A program made the position numbers and the translations under genes. A stretch of DNA of 14,825 bases from Planctomycetaceae bacterium. Lineage in GTDB: Bacteria; Planctomycetota; Planctomycetia; Pirellulales; Pirellulaceae. Shown one piece after another: positions 7,939 to 14,825 of this stretch; position 1 is the stretch's first letter, and each line of letters starts with the position of its first letter. The notes under the pieces were generated by a model. That model ran no database searches. It was given only the letters and a program-made list of their open reading frames with translations, and was not told where the DNA came from. The DNA lies in NCBI GenBank assembly GCA_012965455.1, contig DTSG01000134.1, forward strand, positions 1 to 14,825, read 5' to 3'.

Positions 7939-8910
7939 ATGCTGTCGATACACAAATATTTATTCCGAGCTATTTTCTTCAGCGCGACCCTAGCGTGCTG
8001 CCAAGTAGGTACGCTCGCGCACGCTCAAGCGGACGCGCAAACCATCGGCACTCAAAAAAGCGAATCCGGTATTCGACATTCATTTCTTGTAACCGGTTCC
8101 ATCACGGCCATTATTGGTGAAGACAATCAAATTAAGTGGCAAGTCCCGGGAAGTTCACGTGACGGATTTGTATTACCAAATGGCAATGTGCTCGTTTCCA
8201 TTGCAAACAGCGCCCGCGAATACACACGAGACGGAAAACTCGTATTTCAGTACAAATTGGATCCCGTCAACAAAGAACTCGGAACTGTCGTGCGGCTTAA
8301 AAGCGGAAATACGATGGTCGTGGAACGCGGAGCTAAACCACGAATCCTAGAGATCACTCCGGACGGTAAAATTGCTGTCAACGTGCCCTTACAACCCGAC
8401 ACCAACAACGCTCATATGCAAACCCGCATGGCGCGGAAACTACCCAACGGTGACTATCTAGTCCCTCATCTACTAGGGTTCGCTGTCAAACAATATGACA
8501 ATCAAGGCAATGTGAAACTTACTATCAAAACAGATCTCGCTGAACTTGGAGGGCGCGCGGAAGAAAATTGGCCTTTCACCGCAATACTCCTAGAATCCAA
8601 TAACATCTTGGTAAACCTCACCCACGGCAACAAAACGGTCGAGTTTGATCAAGCAGGGAAAGTTGTCTGGCGAGTTGACAATAGCCATGTTGCCGGCAGA
8701 TTTGATGATCCCTGTGGTGCACAGCGGTTAGGCAATGGTAACACGGTCATCTGCAGCTACCACCAACAAGCCGCCGACAAACCTCGAGCATTTGAAATCA
8801 CTCGCGACAAACAGGTCGTCTGGGAATTCTTTTCACCAAACGTTTCATTGCACGAAATTCACGTGCTAACAACCAATGGTAAATCGGTAATAGCGTCGTC
8901 GCGAAAATAG
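7939..8910 (+). CDS. Secreted beta-propeller protein (PQQ-like / arylsulfotransferase-like repeats)
   Basis: 323 residues with a long signal peptide (hydrophobic core about 9-22, likely cleavage at AHA-QA near 29-31). The mature part is a run of short repeats of the form LPNGN-LV...-EYTRDGKLVFQY: a 'NG(N/D)' beta-turn strand followed by a 'DGK-VW' strand. I count about six (LPNGNVLV, LKSGNTMV, LPNGDYLV, LESNNILV, LGNGNTVI, LTTNGKSV), which suggests a six-bladed propeller like the arylsulfotransferase or NHL/PQQ-like families. The intermediate 'VVWRV' and 'VVWEF' ends fit PQQ-like blades. I see no catalytic motif, haem site or sulfate-transfer histidine that I could defend. It lies 66 bases after the sialidase and is probably co-transcribed. 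It may bind a ligand or sugar; the function is unassigned. Confidence 0.7.
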   Translation: MLSIHKYLFRAIFFSATLACCQVGTLAHAQADAQTIGTQKSESGIRHSFLVTGSITAIIGEDNQIKWQVPGSSRDGFVLPNGNVLVSIANSAREYTRDGKLVFQYKLDPVNKELGTVVRLKSGNTMVVERGAKPRILEITPDGKIAVNVPLQPDTNNAHMQTRMARKLPNGDYLVPHLLGFAVKQYDNQGNVKLTIKTDLAELGGRAEENWPFTAILLESNNILVNLTHGNKTVEFDQAGKVVWRVDNSHVAGRFDDPCGAQRLGNGNTVICSYHQQAADKPRAFEITRDKQVVWEFFSPNVSLHEIHVLTTNGKSVIASSRK

Positions 8911-8979
8911 CCACGCTTCACGCGTCAACATTTCCAACCAATTGGTGATGTTCATTTGCGACTGCATATATTCTACTAG

Positions 8980-9008
8980 AATTACTGTTTATTTTTTGAA
9001 CAGTAATT
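8980..9008. repeat. 10-bp perfect inverted repeat upstream of the PhoPQ-related gene
   Basis: AATTACTGTT (8980-8989) and AACAGTAATT (8999-9008) are exact reverse complements around a nine-base loop that holds six T residues. The repeat lies in the 134-base gap, 36 bases before the next start. The AT-rich stem and the T-run inside the loop rather than after the stem make a rho-independent terminator unlikely. A dimeric operator or an mRNA hairpin is more plausible. Confidence 0.5.
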
Positions 9009-9044
9009 TCCTCAGTCAAAGCAACCCTCTGGAATGACAATATT

Positions 9045-10391
9045 TTGCAAATCAAAACGCTTTTTACTCTAATCACGCTGTTGCTAGTACCGACACTAAT
9101 CACGCCGGCTGCATTTTCTCAAGACAAGCCAGTCGCTCAAGGTCTCGCCACAACTACGGCAGTGGATGATTCCTATAAATTTGAATCCGTCGGCGAATTC
9201 CAAGTTGGTGCGTGCAAGGCTTATTCCTACAAAATGACATCTCAAACATGGCAAGGTAAACCTTGGACGCATTGGCTTTCGATTCTCGTGCCGCCGACCG
9301 TGGACCATGCGGATGCCGCTGTCTTGTTTATTACTGGTGGATCGACCAACAGCAGTCAACCAAAGCCCGACTCCACCGAAGCTCAACTGTTCGGCGTCAT
9401 TGCAACCATGGCCAAATCACCTATCGCCATTCTCCAACAAGTCCCGAACCAGCCATTGCAAGACGGACTACGGGAAGATGATTTGATCGCATTTACCTTT
9501 GACAAATACCTCACCAATCAAGGCGATGACTGGCCGCTGCTGCTACCGATGGTAGAAAGTGCGCGGCGCGCAATGGACACAGTCTCCACCGTTATGACAG
9601 AGAAAGCCGGAGCAGCTATCGAGCGTTTCGTAATCTCTGGCGCATCAAAACGAGGTTGGACCACTTGGTTAACCGCAGCGGCGGACAAACGCGTCATCGC
9701 GATCGCGCCGATGGTTATCGACATGCTCAACATGCAGCCACAGATGGAACAACAAATTAAATCATACGGTAAATTCAGTGGCCAAATCGATCCCTACTCC
9801 AAACTGAAAATCCAAGATCGATTGCCCACACCCCGCGGCAAACAACTAGCAGCGATCGTTGACCCCTACGCATATCGCCAAAGCCTAACCCTGCCCAAAC
9901 TAATGGTTCTCGGCACCAACGATCCCTACTGGACTGTGGATGCATCGAGTCTCTATTACCCTGGGTTAACTGGCACTAAACATCTTTATTATTTAGCCAA
10001 TGCTGGTCACGGACTGGGCGCCTCAATTGCCCCAACGGTAGCAACCTTTTTTAAGAAATCAATCGACGGTGAGACGTTCGAATTGATTAAGTGGCAACAT
10101 GGTACCGACGGCTTGTTCCATGTTAAATGGAAAGGCGAAAACGGTCAGGCACGTTTATGGACTGCGACCAGCGAGACTCGCGACTTCCGCCAAAGCAAAT
10201 GGACATCCCAAGATTTGGTCGGTGATAATTCCATCGGCGTAAACCTCCCTGAGCCTAAATCTGGCTGGTTAGCATATTACGTGCAGGTTGAATTACCCGG
10301 CTTACTCGCGTTCAAATACAGCATCTGCACCGAAATCCAAGTCCTCCCCAAAAAGTTTCCCTTCACCTATCCTGCTGAAACCCCAAAATAG
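9045..10391 (+). CDS. PhoPQ-activated pathogenicity-related protein family, secreted alpha/beta hydrolase
   Basis: 448 residues of the PhoPQ_related family (PF10142, relatives of Salmonella PqaA), an alpha/beta-hydrolase family of unknown substrate. The signal peptide MQIKTLFTLI.. to AAFSQD (about 1-26) begins at a TTG (9045). There is no in-frame ATG before the leader and the frame is closed upstream by TGA at 8997, so TTG is the best start. A hydrolase triad can be proposed: GASKRG (S201, nucleophile elbow), NDPYWTVD (D293 or D299) and NAGHGLG (H322). The WPLLLPMVESARRAMDTV stretch before the serine and the DPYAYRQSL stretch after it are typical of the family. The last 110 residues form a beta-rich tail (KWKGENGQARLW...). 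The next gene begins four bases after its stop, so they are co-translated. Despite the family name nothing implies virulence. Confidence 0.85.
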   Translation: MQIKTLFTLITLLLVPTLITPAAFSQDKPVAQGLATTTAVDDSYKFESVGEFQVGACKAYSYKMTSQTWQGKPWTHWLSILVPPTVDHADAAVLFITGGSTNSSQPKPDSTEAQLFGVIATMAKSPIAILQQVPNQPLQDGLREDDLIAFTFDKYLTNQGDDWPLLLPMVESARRAMDTVSTVMTEKAGAAIERFVISGASKRGWTTWLTAAADKRVIAIAPMVIDMLNMQPQMEQQIKSYGKFSGQIDPYSKLKIQDRLPTPRGKQLAAIVDPYAYRQSLTLPKLMVLGTNDPYWTVDASSLYYPGLTGTKHLYYLANAGHGLGASIAPTVATFFKKSIDGETFELIKWQHGTDGLFHVKWKGENGQARLWTATSETRDFRQSKWTSQDLVGDNSIGVNLPEPKSGWLAYYVQVELPGLLAFKYSICTEIQVLPKKFPFTYPAETPK

Positions 10392-10395
10392 GCAT

Positions 10396-11346
10396 ATGCG
10401 AACTATTTACTTGGCTCTCGTTACCTGTGTTTACAGCCTTTTAAACGGTGAGGTTCTAACGGCTACGGATGTCCCAGACACCCCCTATGTTTTGGTGTTG
10501 GGAACGGCACAAGACGGGGGTTATCCTCAAGCCGGCTGTGAAAAACAATGCTGTCAATCGTTGCGGTCAAGCGGCACTACGGGAAGTCATGTCACGTCGC
10601 TAGGAATCATTGATCCCATCTCAAAACAACGCTGGATCATTGACTGCACTCCTGATTTTCCCGCACAGCTATCCCTGCTCGACAAATATGCTCCCAGCAA
10701 ACAAAAACGGAAACCCGTTTCGGGAATATTCCTAACCCACGCTCATGTTGGCCATTATGCGGGTCTCATCAATTTGGGGCGCGAGATCATGGGCACTCAG
10801 GGTGTACCGGTGTCAGCCATGCCACGGTGCAAAACCTTTTTAGAAACACAAGGACCTTGGAGCCTGTTGGTAAAGCTCAATAACATCAAACTACTGCCTC
10901 TCAAGGCCGACGTACCCATTACGCTCAACAGTCGACTAACGATCACTCCATTTCTAGTACCACATCGAGACGAATTCTCTGAAACGGTTGGATTTGTCAT
11001 CGCGGGGCCCGATCGCAAAGTGTTATTCATTCCAGATATCGACAAATGGGAAAAATGGGATCGCCGCATCGAACAACAAATCACGTCTGTCGACCGAGCG
11101 TACCTCGACGGCACTTTTTTCGATAATGCAGAGTTACCCGGCCGCGACATTTCCCAGATCCCACATCCATTCATTTCCGAGAGCATCACGCGTTTCGCCA
11201 AATTGCCAGATTCGCAACGTGATAAGGTTCATTTTATTCACTTGAACCATACAAATGCTGCCCTCAAACCCAACAGCCAAGCACAACGTACAGTCGCCGA
11301 GGCCGGCATGCACATCGCACAACAGCTTTCTATTTTCAAGTTATAA
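10396..11346 (+). CDS. Secreted PqqB-like metallo-beta-lactamase-fold hydrolase
   Basis: 316 residues from the ATG at 10396, chosen over a long upstream in-frame extension that would overlap the previous gene. A hydrophobic leader (about 4-20) suggests export. VLVLGTAQDGGYPQAGC (33-49) followed by KQCC resembles the PqqB N-terminus with its structural zinc cysteines. The metal motif is THAHVGH (H115, H117, H120), with Gly where many family members have the Asp of HxHxDH. Further candidate ligands are VPHRDE (H190), IPDID (D214, D216) and IHLNHT (H282, H285). The middle (AMPRCKTFLE.QGPWSLLVKLNNI, FIPDIDKWEKWD, LDGTFF.N.ELPGRDISQIPHPF) matches a secreted PqqB-like group I recall from several bacterial phyla. 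No pqqA, pqqC, pqqD or pqqE is nearby, so a role in PQQ synthesis is unlikely. It is tightly coupled to the PhoPQ-related gene. Confidence 0.8.
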   Translation: MRTIYLALVTCVYSLLNGEVLTATDVPDTPYVLVLGTAQDGGYPQAGCEKQCCQSLRSSGTTGSHVTSLGIIDPISKQRWIIDCTPDFPAQLSLLDKYAPSKQKRKPVSGIFLTHAHVGHYAGLINLGREIMGTQGVPVSAMPRCKTFLETQGPWSLLVKLNNIKLLPLKADVPITLNSRLTITPFLVPHRDEFSETVGFVIAGPDRKVLFIPDIDKWEKWDRRIEQQITSVDRAYLDGTFFDNAELPGRDISQIPHPFISESITRFAKLPDSQRDKVHFIHLNHTNAALKPNSQAQRTVAEAGMHIAQQLSIFKL

Positions 11347-11404
11347 TTGCCGATCCATCAACTTCCAACCTGCGTTCAATTAACAACTTTCAAGGAATCC
11401 AATC

Positions 11405-12358
11405 ATGTATTTTAACCGTCGGAATTTTATCGGGACCGCACTAGCAACGGGCGTTGTTGCTTCCACAACAGCAGTCCCATCTCTAACCGCAGCAACAACG
11501 ACGACCACAGCCACATCCAAACGCCATGCTAATCCCATTGGAGTTTCAACCTATTCGTATTGGCGGTACCGCAAAGACACCAAGCTGCCGATCGAAGACT
11601 GCATCGACCTAGCGGCCGAAGCTGGATTTGACGCGGTTGAAATCCTGCATGTTCAAATGACGCGCGAGGACAATGACTATTTGCAGATGCTGAAACAACG
11701 CGCTTTTGTAAATGGAATGAGCCTCTGCGGCTTCTCCACTCACCAGAGCTTCGTCTCACCCGATGCCGATTTCCGCCAAAAGAATATTGATCATACGCTG
11801 AAGTGCATCGAACTCGCTTATGCCATGGGCATCCCCACCATTCGTATCAACACGGGTCGCTGGGGGACGTCCAAGGACTTTGATACGTTGATGGCCAACA
11901 AAGGAATAGAACCGCGACTTGAAGGGTACACCGACGAAGATGGATTCAAATGGGTCATCGACAGCATCTCAAAGTGTTTAAAGAAGGCAGCTGAGTGCGG
12001 AGTGACTCTCGGACTCGAAAACCACTGGGGAATTGGGCGGACGGCGGAAGCGGTCATGCGTATCGTAAACACGATCGACTCACCGTGGTTGCAGGTAACT
12101 GCCGACACCGGCAATTTTCTGGAGAATCAATACGATCAATTTGAAGCAATGGCGCCGAAATGCGTTTATGTACAAGCGAAGACTTACTTCGGCGGTGGTA
12201 CCTGGTACACGCTCGACATTGACTATAAACGCATCGCCAAGATACTCAACAAAGTCGATTACCGCGGGTACATTTCACTTGAGTTCGAAGGTGAAGAATC
12301 TCACGAAACGGCGATCCCCAAGAGCCTCGAACTGTTAAGAAAAGCGTTTGGTGGTTAA
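11405..12358 (+). CDS. Sugar phosphate isomerase/epimerase-like TIM barrel, TAT-exported
   Basis: 317 residues of the xylose isomerase-like TIM barrel family (PF01261), which isomerises or epimerises sugars with a divalent metal. AAGGA (11392-11396) lies eight bases before the ATG. The leader NRRNFIGTALATG (R5, R6) followed by an Ala/Thr-rich stretch to about 37 is a twin-arginine signal, so the enzyme is probably exported already folded. Metal-site candidates are DAVEIL (E79), LGLENHWG (E205), TADTGNF (D234) and SLEFEGEE (E293); Q257 sits where a His is common. The family is often annotated 'sugar phosphate isomerase/epimerase', but exported members cannot be expected to meet phosphorylated sugars, so the real substrate may be a free sugar or derivative. 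It is the last plus-strand gene and ends 27 bases from the convergent SDR, with no clear terminator between. The 58-base gap before it suggests it belongs to the same transcription unit. Confidence 0.82.
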   Translation: MYFNRRNFIGTALATGVVASTTAVPSLTAATTTTTATSKRHANPIGVSTYSYWRYRKDTKLPIEDCIDLAAEAGFDAVEILHVQMTREDNDYLQMLKQRAFVNGMSLCGFSTHQSFVSPDADFRQKNIDHTLKCIELAYAMGIPTIRINTGRWGTSKDFDTLMANKGIEPRLEGYTDEDGFKWVIDSISKCLKKAAECGVTLGLENHWGIGRTAEAVMRIVNTIDSPWLQVTADTGNFLENQYDQFEAMAPKCVYVQAKTYFGGGTWYTLDIDYKRIAKILNKVDYRGYISLEFEGEESHETAIPKSLELLRKAFGG

Positions 12359-12385
12359 GGCACGAACCGAGTCGAACGTTGTACA

Positions 12386-13156
12386 TCACCCGTTCGCATT
12401 GAATTCCTGACGATACCGAAACCCGCCGTCGACGGGTAGTACCGTCGCGGTGATATAGTCGGCAGCGGAAGAGGAAAGAAACGCGGCAACTTTACCTATT
12501 TCCTCGGGCAGCCCAAGTCTTCCCCAGGGAAGCTGTGCGCCTTCTTCGCGAATCTGCTCCTCGGTAAATGCAAGCCGTTCCCCAGGCGTATCGATCCAGC
12601 CGGGTGCTATCGCATTCACGTTGATTCGATGCTGACATAACTCCATCGCAATTGTCCGCATCATATGATTCACGCCAGCTTTGGCTGCGTTATAGGCAAC
12701 ACTCAACGCCGCAGGCAGCTCTCCTTGCACGCTAGAGATAAACGTAATCTTCCCTCCTGCACCGCGCTCAACCATGTAATTCGATACGATTTGGCTCATA
12801 TGAAACCCTGCGGTCAGCGTGCCCTTGAGTGTTTGTTCCCATAGGTCTGCGGGGTATTCTGAAAAGGGTGCACGTTGACTAAACGCGGGGTTGCTAATAA
12901 GGATGTCGATGGATCCCATGGCCTCTATGCTTTGCTCGAAAATAGCTTGGCAACCTTCTCGCGAAAAGGCGTTCTCCGCGATCCCGACACATCTGCGACC
13001 GAGCGCTTCAATTTCTGTAACCAGCCCAGCTAGATCAGGGCTATCCGGCCGATCATTGGCCACCACATCAGCGCCGGCTTTAGCAAGTTCCAACGCACAC
13101 CCACGACCGATTCCGCGCCCCGCACCAGTCACCAATGCAATTTTTCCAGACAACAT
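12386..13156 (-). CDS. Short-chain dehydrogenase/reductase (SDR), cytosolic
   Basis: 256 residues, typical for classical SDRs, with no signal peptide. The nucleotide-binding TGAGRGIG motif is at 10-17, the catalytic serine in FISSVQG (S142), the YNAAK catalytic pair at Y155 and K159, and the PG segment IAPGWIDTPG at 183-192. Three usual signatures differ: NNAG reads SNPA (88-91), the catalytic-tetrad Asn region reads QTLKGT (T109 where Asn is expected), and the strand-3 'DV' reads AEN (60-62). N34-D35 at the end of beta-2 favours NAD(H) over NADP(H), but that is weak. It lies 52 bases downstream of the minus-strand DUF1501 gene and is probably co-transcribed. The substrate cannot be told; by analogy with sugar-acid neighbourhoods a hydroxy-acid or sugar dehydrogenase is possible. 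Confidence 0.85.
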   Translation of the reverse strand: MLSGKIALVTGAGRGIGRGCALELAKAGADVVANDRPDSPDLAGLVTEIEALGRRCVGIAENAFSREGCQAIFEQSIEAMGSIDILISNPAFSQRAPFSEYPADLWEQTLKGTLTAGFHMSQIVSNYMVERGAGGKITFISSVQGELPAALSVAYNAAKAGVNHMMRTIAMELCQHRINVNAIAPGWIDTPGERLAFTEEQIREEGAQLPWGRLGLPEEIGKVAAFLSSSAADYITATVLPVDGGFRYRQEFNANG

Positions 13157-13208
13157 GCAACAACTACGCCCTTAAAAGAAGAAACAAATACCACCGAGTA
13201 TCTATAAT

Positions 13209-14579
13209 CTACAGCAATTCGGAGATTGGTTCACCGCCTGCAAGCAGTGGAATTGGACGACCCTCGCGACTAACTGTATGCGAGTTAAGATTAATACCCA
13301 GATGTCGATACATCGTCGCGAGTACGTCTTCAGGATGAACAGGCCGGTCAATCGGCATTTCGCCATTTCCATTGGAAGCACCAATGACCTGTCCCATCTT
13401 CAATCCACCACCGACTAGCAGCATACTCATCAACGCACCCCAGTGGTCCCGCCCACCAGTTTTATTGATCCGCGGAGTCCGTCCAAACTCGCCCCACACG
13501 ACGACAAGTACTTTTTTGTCCAAGCCCCGTTCGGCTAAATCGGTGATCAACGCATGTAACATTTGATCTAGCGGCGGGCCAGAAATATCCATGCCTCGAC
13601 TAGGCCCTTCGCTACCATCCGTTGGCCGATCGTCATTAACAATGTTTAAATGCCAATCCCAGCAAAGTGAATCGGGCGCGGTATTGATCGTCACGAAGCT
13701 TACACCAGATTCGACCAAACGACGTGCAAGCAATGCTGACTGACCCCAACGATGAGAGCCGTAAAGCTGCCGTGTAGCTTCTGATTCCTGTGACAAATCA
13801 AAGGCTTGCCGAGCTTTGCCACTTGTCACGATATCAAACGCGACATCGTTAAAAGCATCCATGCGAACGATCGTCCGAGCACTATCGCGATTACGTTGTA
13901 TCGTGTCGAGGTGTTGCAACAAAGTCTTGCGGTCTGACATGCGATCTAATGTGACATTATCAGCTAAATGCAAATTTGAAACGGCCGCTGTTAACTTCTC
14001 CTGCCCAAACGGTGACCGAAATGGATCTTGTAAAATTGTAAATGGCGCGGTACCGCTGCCGAGGTGCCCAGTGCCCATAACCTCGCCGATGTTCGGATTG
14101 CGCGTCTGCTCTTCGGATAACAACACATAGGCTGGCATACCCGGTTGATTCGGCCCACAAAAATGTGATGTGATCGCTCCGGCGCTCGGATGCGACGCAA
14201 CGTTGTTCGTGCCTGCGTAGCCCGTGGATAACCAGTGGGCCGCAACAAAGTGACCATTTGTCGAATGTGCCACACTACGAATTAGAGTGGCTTGGTCTAT
14301 TACTTTGCCGGTTAGCGGCATGGTTTCACAAAACCGAATTCCGCTGTGTGCCGTACCAACAGTGCCATAGGGACCGCGGATATCTACCGACGCTTGTGGC
14401 TTGGGGTCGAACGTCTCAAATTGGCTCGGACCGCCTCCCAACCATATCTGAATAATTGCAGTATCGCTGTTCGACTTCGTTTTATTGGCGGCTTGCAAAC
14501 GCAATACCTGCCCCAGGGAAAGCCCTGCACCTCCTGCGGCAACAGTGCTGCTCAAAAATTGTCGACGGGTAACTGGCAT
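13209..14579 (-). CDS. DUF1501 family protein, TAT-exported (second copy)
   Basis: 456 residues, same family as the gene at 3529 but clearly divergent from it. The leader VTRRQFLSS (R5, R6) and a Gly/Ala/Leu segment to about residue 30 form a twin-arginine signal. Landmarks are IWLGGGPSQFETFDPKP (45-61), LIRSVAHSTNGHF (about 98-110), the WGQSALLARRLVESGVSFV stretch and GEFGRTPRINKTGGRDHW (about 361-380). It has an insertion around DDRPTDGSEGPSRGMDISGPP before the C-terminal part, absent in the first copy. A promoter-like sequence places transcription at or near the ATG, and no Shine-Dalgarno is seen, so it could be leaderless. It lies between a DapA/NanA-type aldolase gene (88 bases upstream) and the SDR (52 bases downstream), all on the minus strand. 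As for the first copy, no DUF1549/DUF1553 partner gene is present. Confidence 0.92.
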   Translation of the reverse strand: MPVTRRQFLSSTVAAGGAGLSLGQVLRLQAANKTKSNSDTAIIQIWLGGGPSQFETFDPKPQASVDIRGPYGTVGTAHSGIRFCETMPLTGKVIDQATLIRSVAHSTNGHFVAAHWLSTGYAGTNNVASHPSAGAITSHFCGPNQPGMPAYVLLSEEQTRNPNIGEVMGTGHLGSGTAPFTILQDPFRSPFGQEKLTAAVSNLHLADNVTLDRMSDRKTLLQHLDTIQRNRDSARTIVRMDAFNDVAFDIVTSGKARQAFDLSQESEATRQLYGSHRWGQSALLARRLVESGVSFVTINTAPDSLCWDWHLNIVNDDRPTDGSEGPSRGMDISGPPLDQMLHALITDLAERGLDKKVLVVVWGEFGRTPRINKTGGRDHWGALMSMLLVGGGLKMGQVIGASNGNGEMPIDRPVHPEDVLATMYRHLGINLNSHTVSREGRPIPLLAGGEPISELL

Positions 14580-14585
14580 GTGTAT

Positions 14586-14615
14586 ATTGTATCAATTTGC
14601 ACCAATACGCGTAAA
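14586..14615 (-). promoter_or_regulatory. Promoter-like sequence giving a possible leaderless transcript
   Basis: On the minus strand TTTACG (14615-14610) and TACAAT (14591-14586) are 18 bases apart and match the -35 and -10 consensus at four and five of six positions. Six bases then separate the -10 box from the ATG at 14579, so a normal start site would fall on or beside the ATG. No purine-rich ribosome site precedes it. Confidence 0.4.
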
Positions 14616-14667
14616 CAGAAATACGAGCGAGCATGACCACGAAGGGGGGGACGGCTACCCGTGATAA

Positions 14668-14825
14668 TTACCGTTGACCCAACAACGCTTTGGCGACCGT
14701 ACTGATCTGTTCCCGCTGAGCGTCGTTTACGTCGGACATAAAGGGCAACAACGGTCCCGTCAACGCAATTTCCGCTGCCTGCACTGCCGCATGTAATACT
14801 CGAACCGGATTTATCTCATTCCGCA
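14668..14825 (-). CDS. Dihydrodipicolinate synthase / N-acetylneuraminate lyase family aldolase, C-terminal end
   Basis: Only the last 52 codons are in the window; the gene begins beyond the right edge and ends with TAA at 14670-14668. The translated end contains NEINPVRVLHAAVQAAEIA and, after LTGP, LLPFMSDVNDAQREQI, then a short helix ending in LGQR. This fits the C-terminus of the DapA/NanA class I aldolase family, where an '(E)-x-NPxPVK' helix is followed by a 'LPLxPLS' segment and a last helix. The Lys-Schiff-base part is not visible. Candidate reactions include pyruvate-dependent aldol cleavage of sialic acid, keto-deoxy sugar acids or dihydrodipicolinate synthesis. Its place upstream of the DUF1501 and SDR genes on the same strand points to sugar-acid metabolism rather than lysine synthesis, but this is inference. 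Confidence 0.6.
   Translation of the reverse strand, partial: RNEINPVRVLHAAVQAAEIALTGPLLPFMSDVNDAQREQISTVAKALLGQR

Noticed and set aside
10288..10395. In-frame upstream extension of the PqqB-like gene
   Set aside because: It would overlap the end of the PhoPQ-related gene by about 100 bases and hide the signal-like leader that begins at 10396.
10396..11346. Pyrroloquinoline quinone biosynthesis locus
   Set aside because: Only a PqqB-like protein is present, with an export leader and no pqqA, pqqC, pqqD or pqqE around it.
12359..12385. Bidirectional terminator between the convergent genes
   Set aside because: The 27 bases show no stem of useful length.
1..14825. Mobile element, CRISPR array or phage defence system
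   Set aside because: No transposase, integrase, direct-repeat array, att-like duplication, nuclease or toxin gene is visible, and all genes look like ordinary planctomycete chromosomal genes.

Overview
The window looks like a chromosomal piece from a planctomycete, most likely a marine Pirellulales-type organism. The evidence is two DUF1501 proteins with twin-arginine leaders, a LEPR-XLL-like N-terminus joined to dockerin-type calcium repeats and prepeptidase C-terminal (PPC)-like modules, a PhoPQ-related hydrolase, and a high share of exported enzymes. Base composition is moderate and looks even throughout. I see no rRNA, tRNA, CRISPR array, insertion sequence or phage gene. Coding density is high: the longest stretch without a gene is about 181 bases (406-586).

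Layout. (1) Bases 1-405, minus: the first 135 codons of a membrane-anchored GIDE-domain (bacterial 'E3 ubiquitin ligase-like') protein that runs off the left edge. (2) 587-3417, plus: a secreted metallophosphoesterase, then, with an ATGA stop/start overlap, a 642-residue secreted protein that contains a degenerate metallophosphoesterase-like domain. (3) 3529-4866, plus: a DUF1501 protein with a TAT signal. (4) 4970-6637, plus: a surface-type protein with a dockerin near its N-terminus and three PPC-like modules. (5) 6763-12358, plus: five genes with export signals, namely a sialidase, a six-bladed propeller protein, a PhoPQ-related alpha/beta hydrolase, a PqqB-like metallo-beta-lactamase-fold hydrolase (4 bases after its neighbour) and a sugar-phosphate isomerase/epimerase-like TIM barrel. 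(6) On the minus strand from the right edge: the C-terminus of a DapA/NanA-type aldolase, a second DUF1501 protein and a short-chain dehydrogenase. These converge on block 5 with 27 bases between.

How they may fit together (inference): the sialidase, sugar-isomerase-like protein, SDR and DapA/NanA-type lyase are what one expects of a glycan or sugar-acid catabolic neighbourhood, with the hydrolases and the dockerin/PPC protein acting outside the cytoplasm. No transporter or regulator gene is visible. The left half (phosphoesterase pair, DUF1501, dockerin protein) has no obvious pathway link to the right half.

Nothing here is clearly a new defence or mobile system. The best leads are the coupled phosphoesterase / degenerate phosphoesterase pair, the secreted PqqB-like protein without PQQ genes, the two orphan DUF1501 genes, and several palindromes at promoters or start codons.
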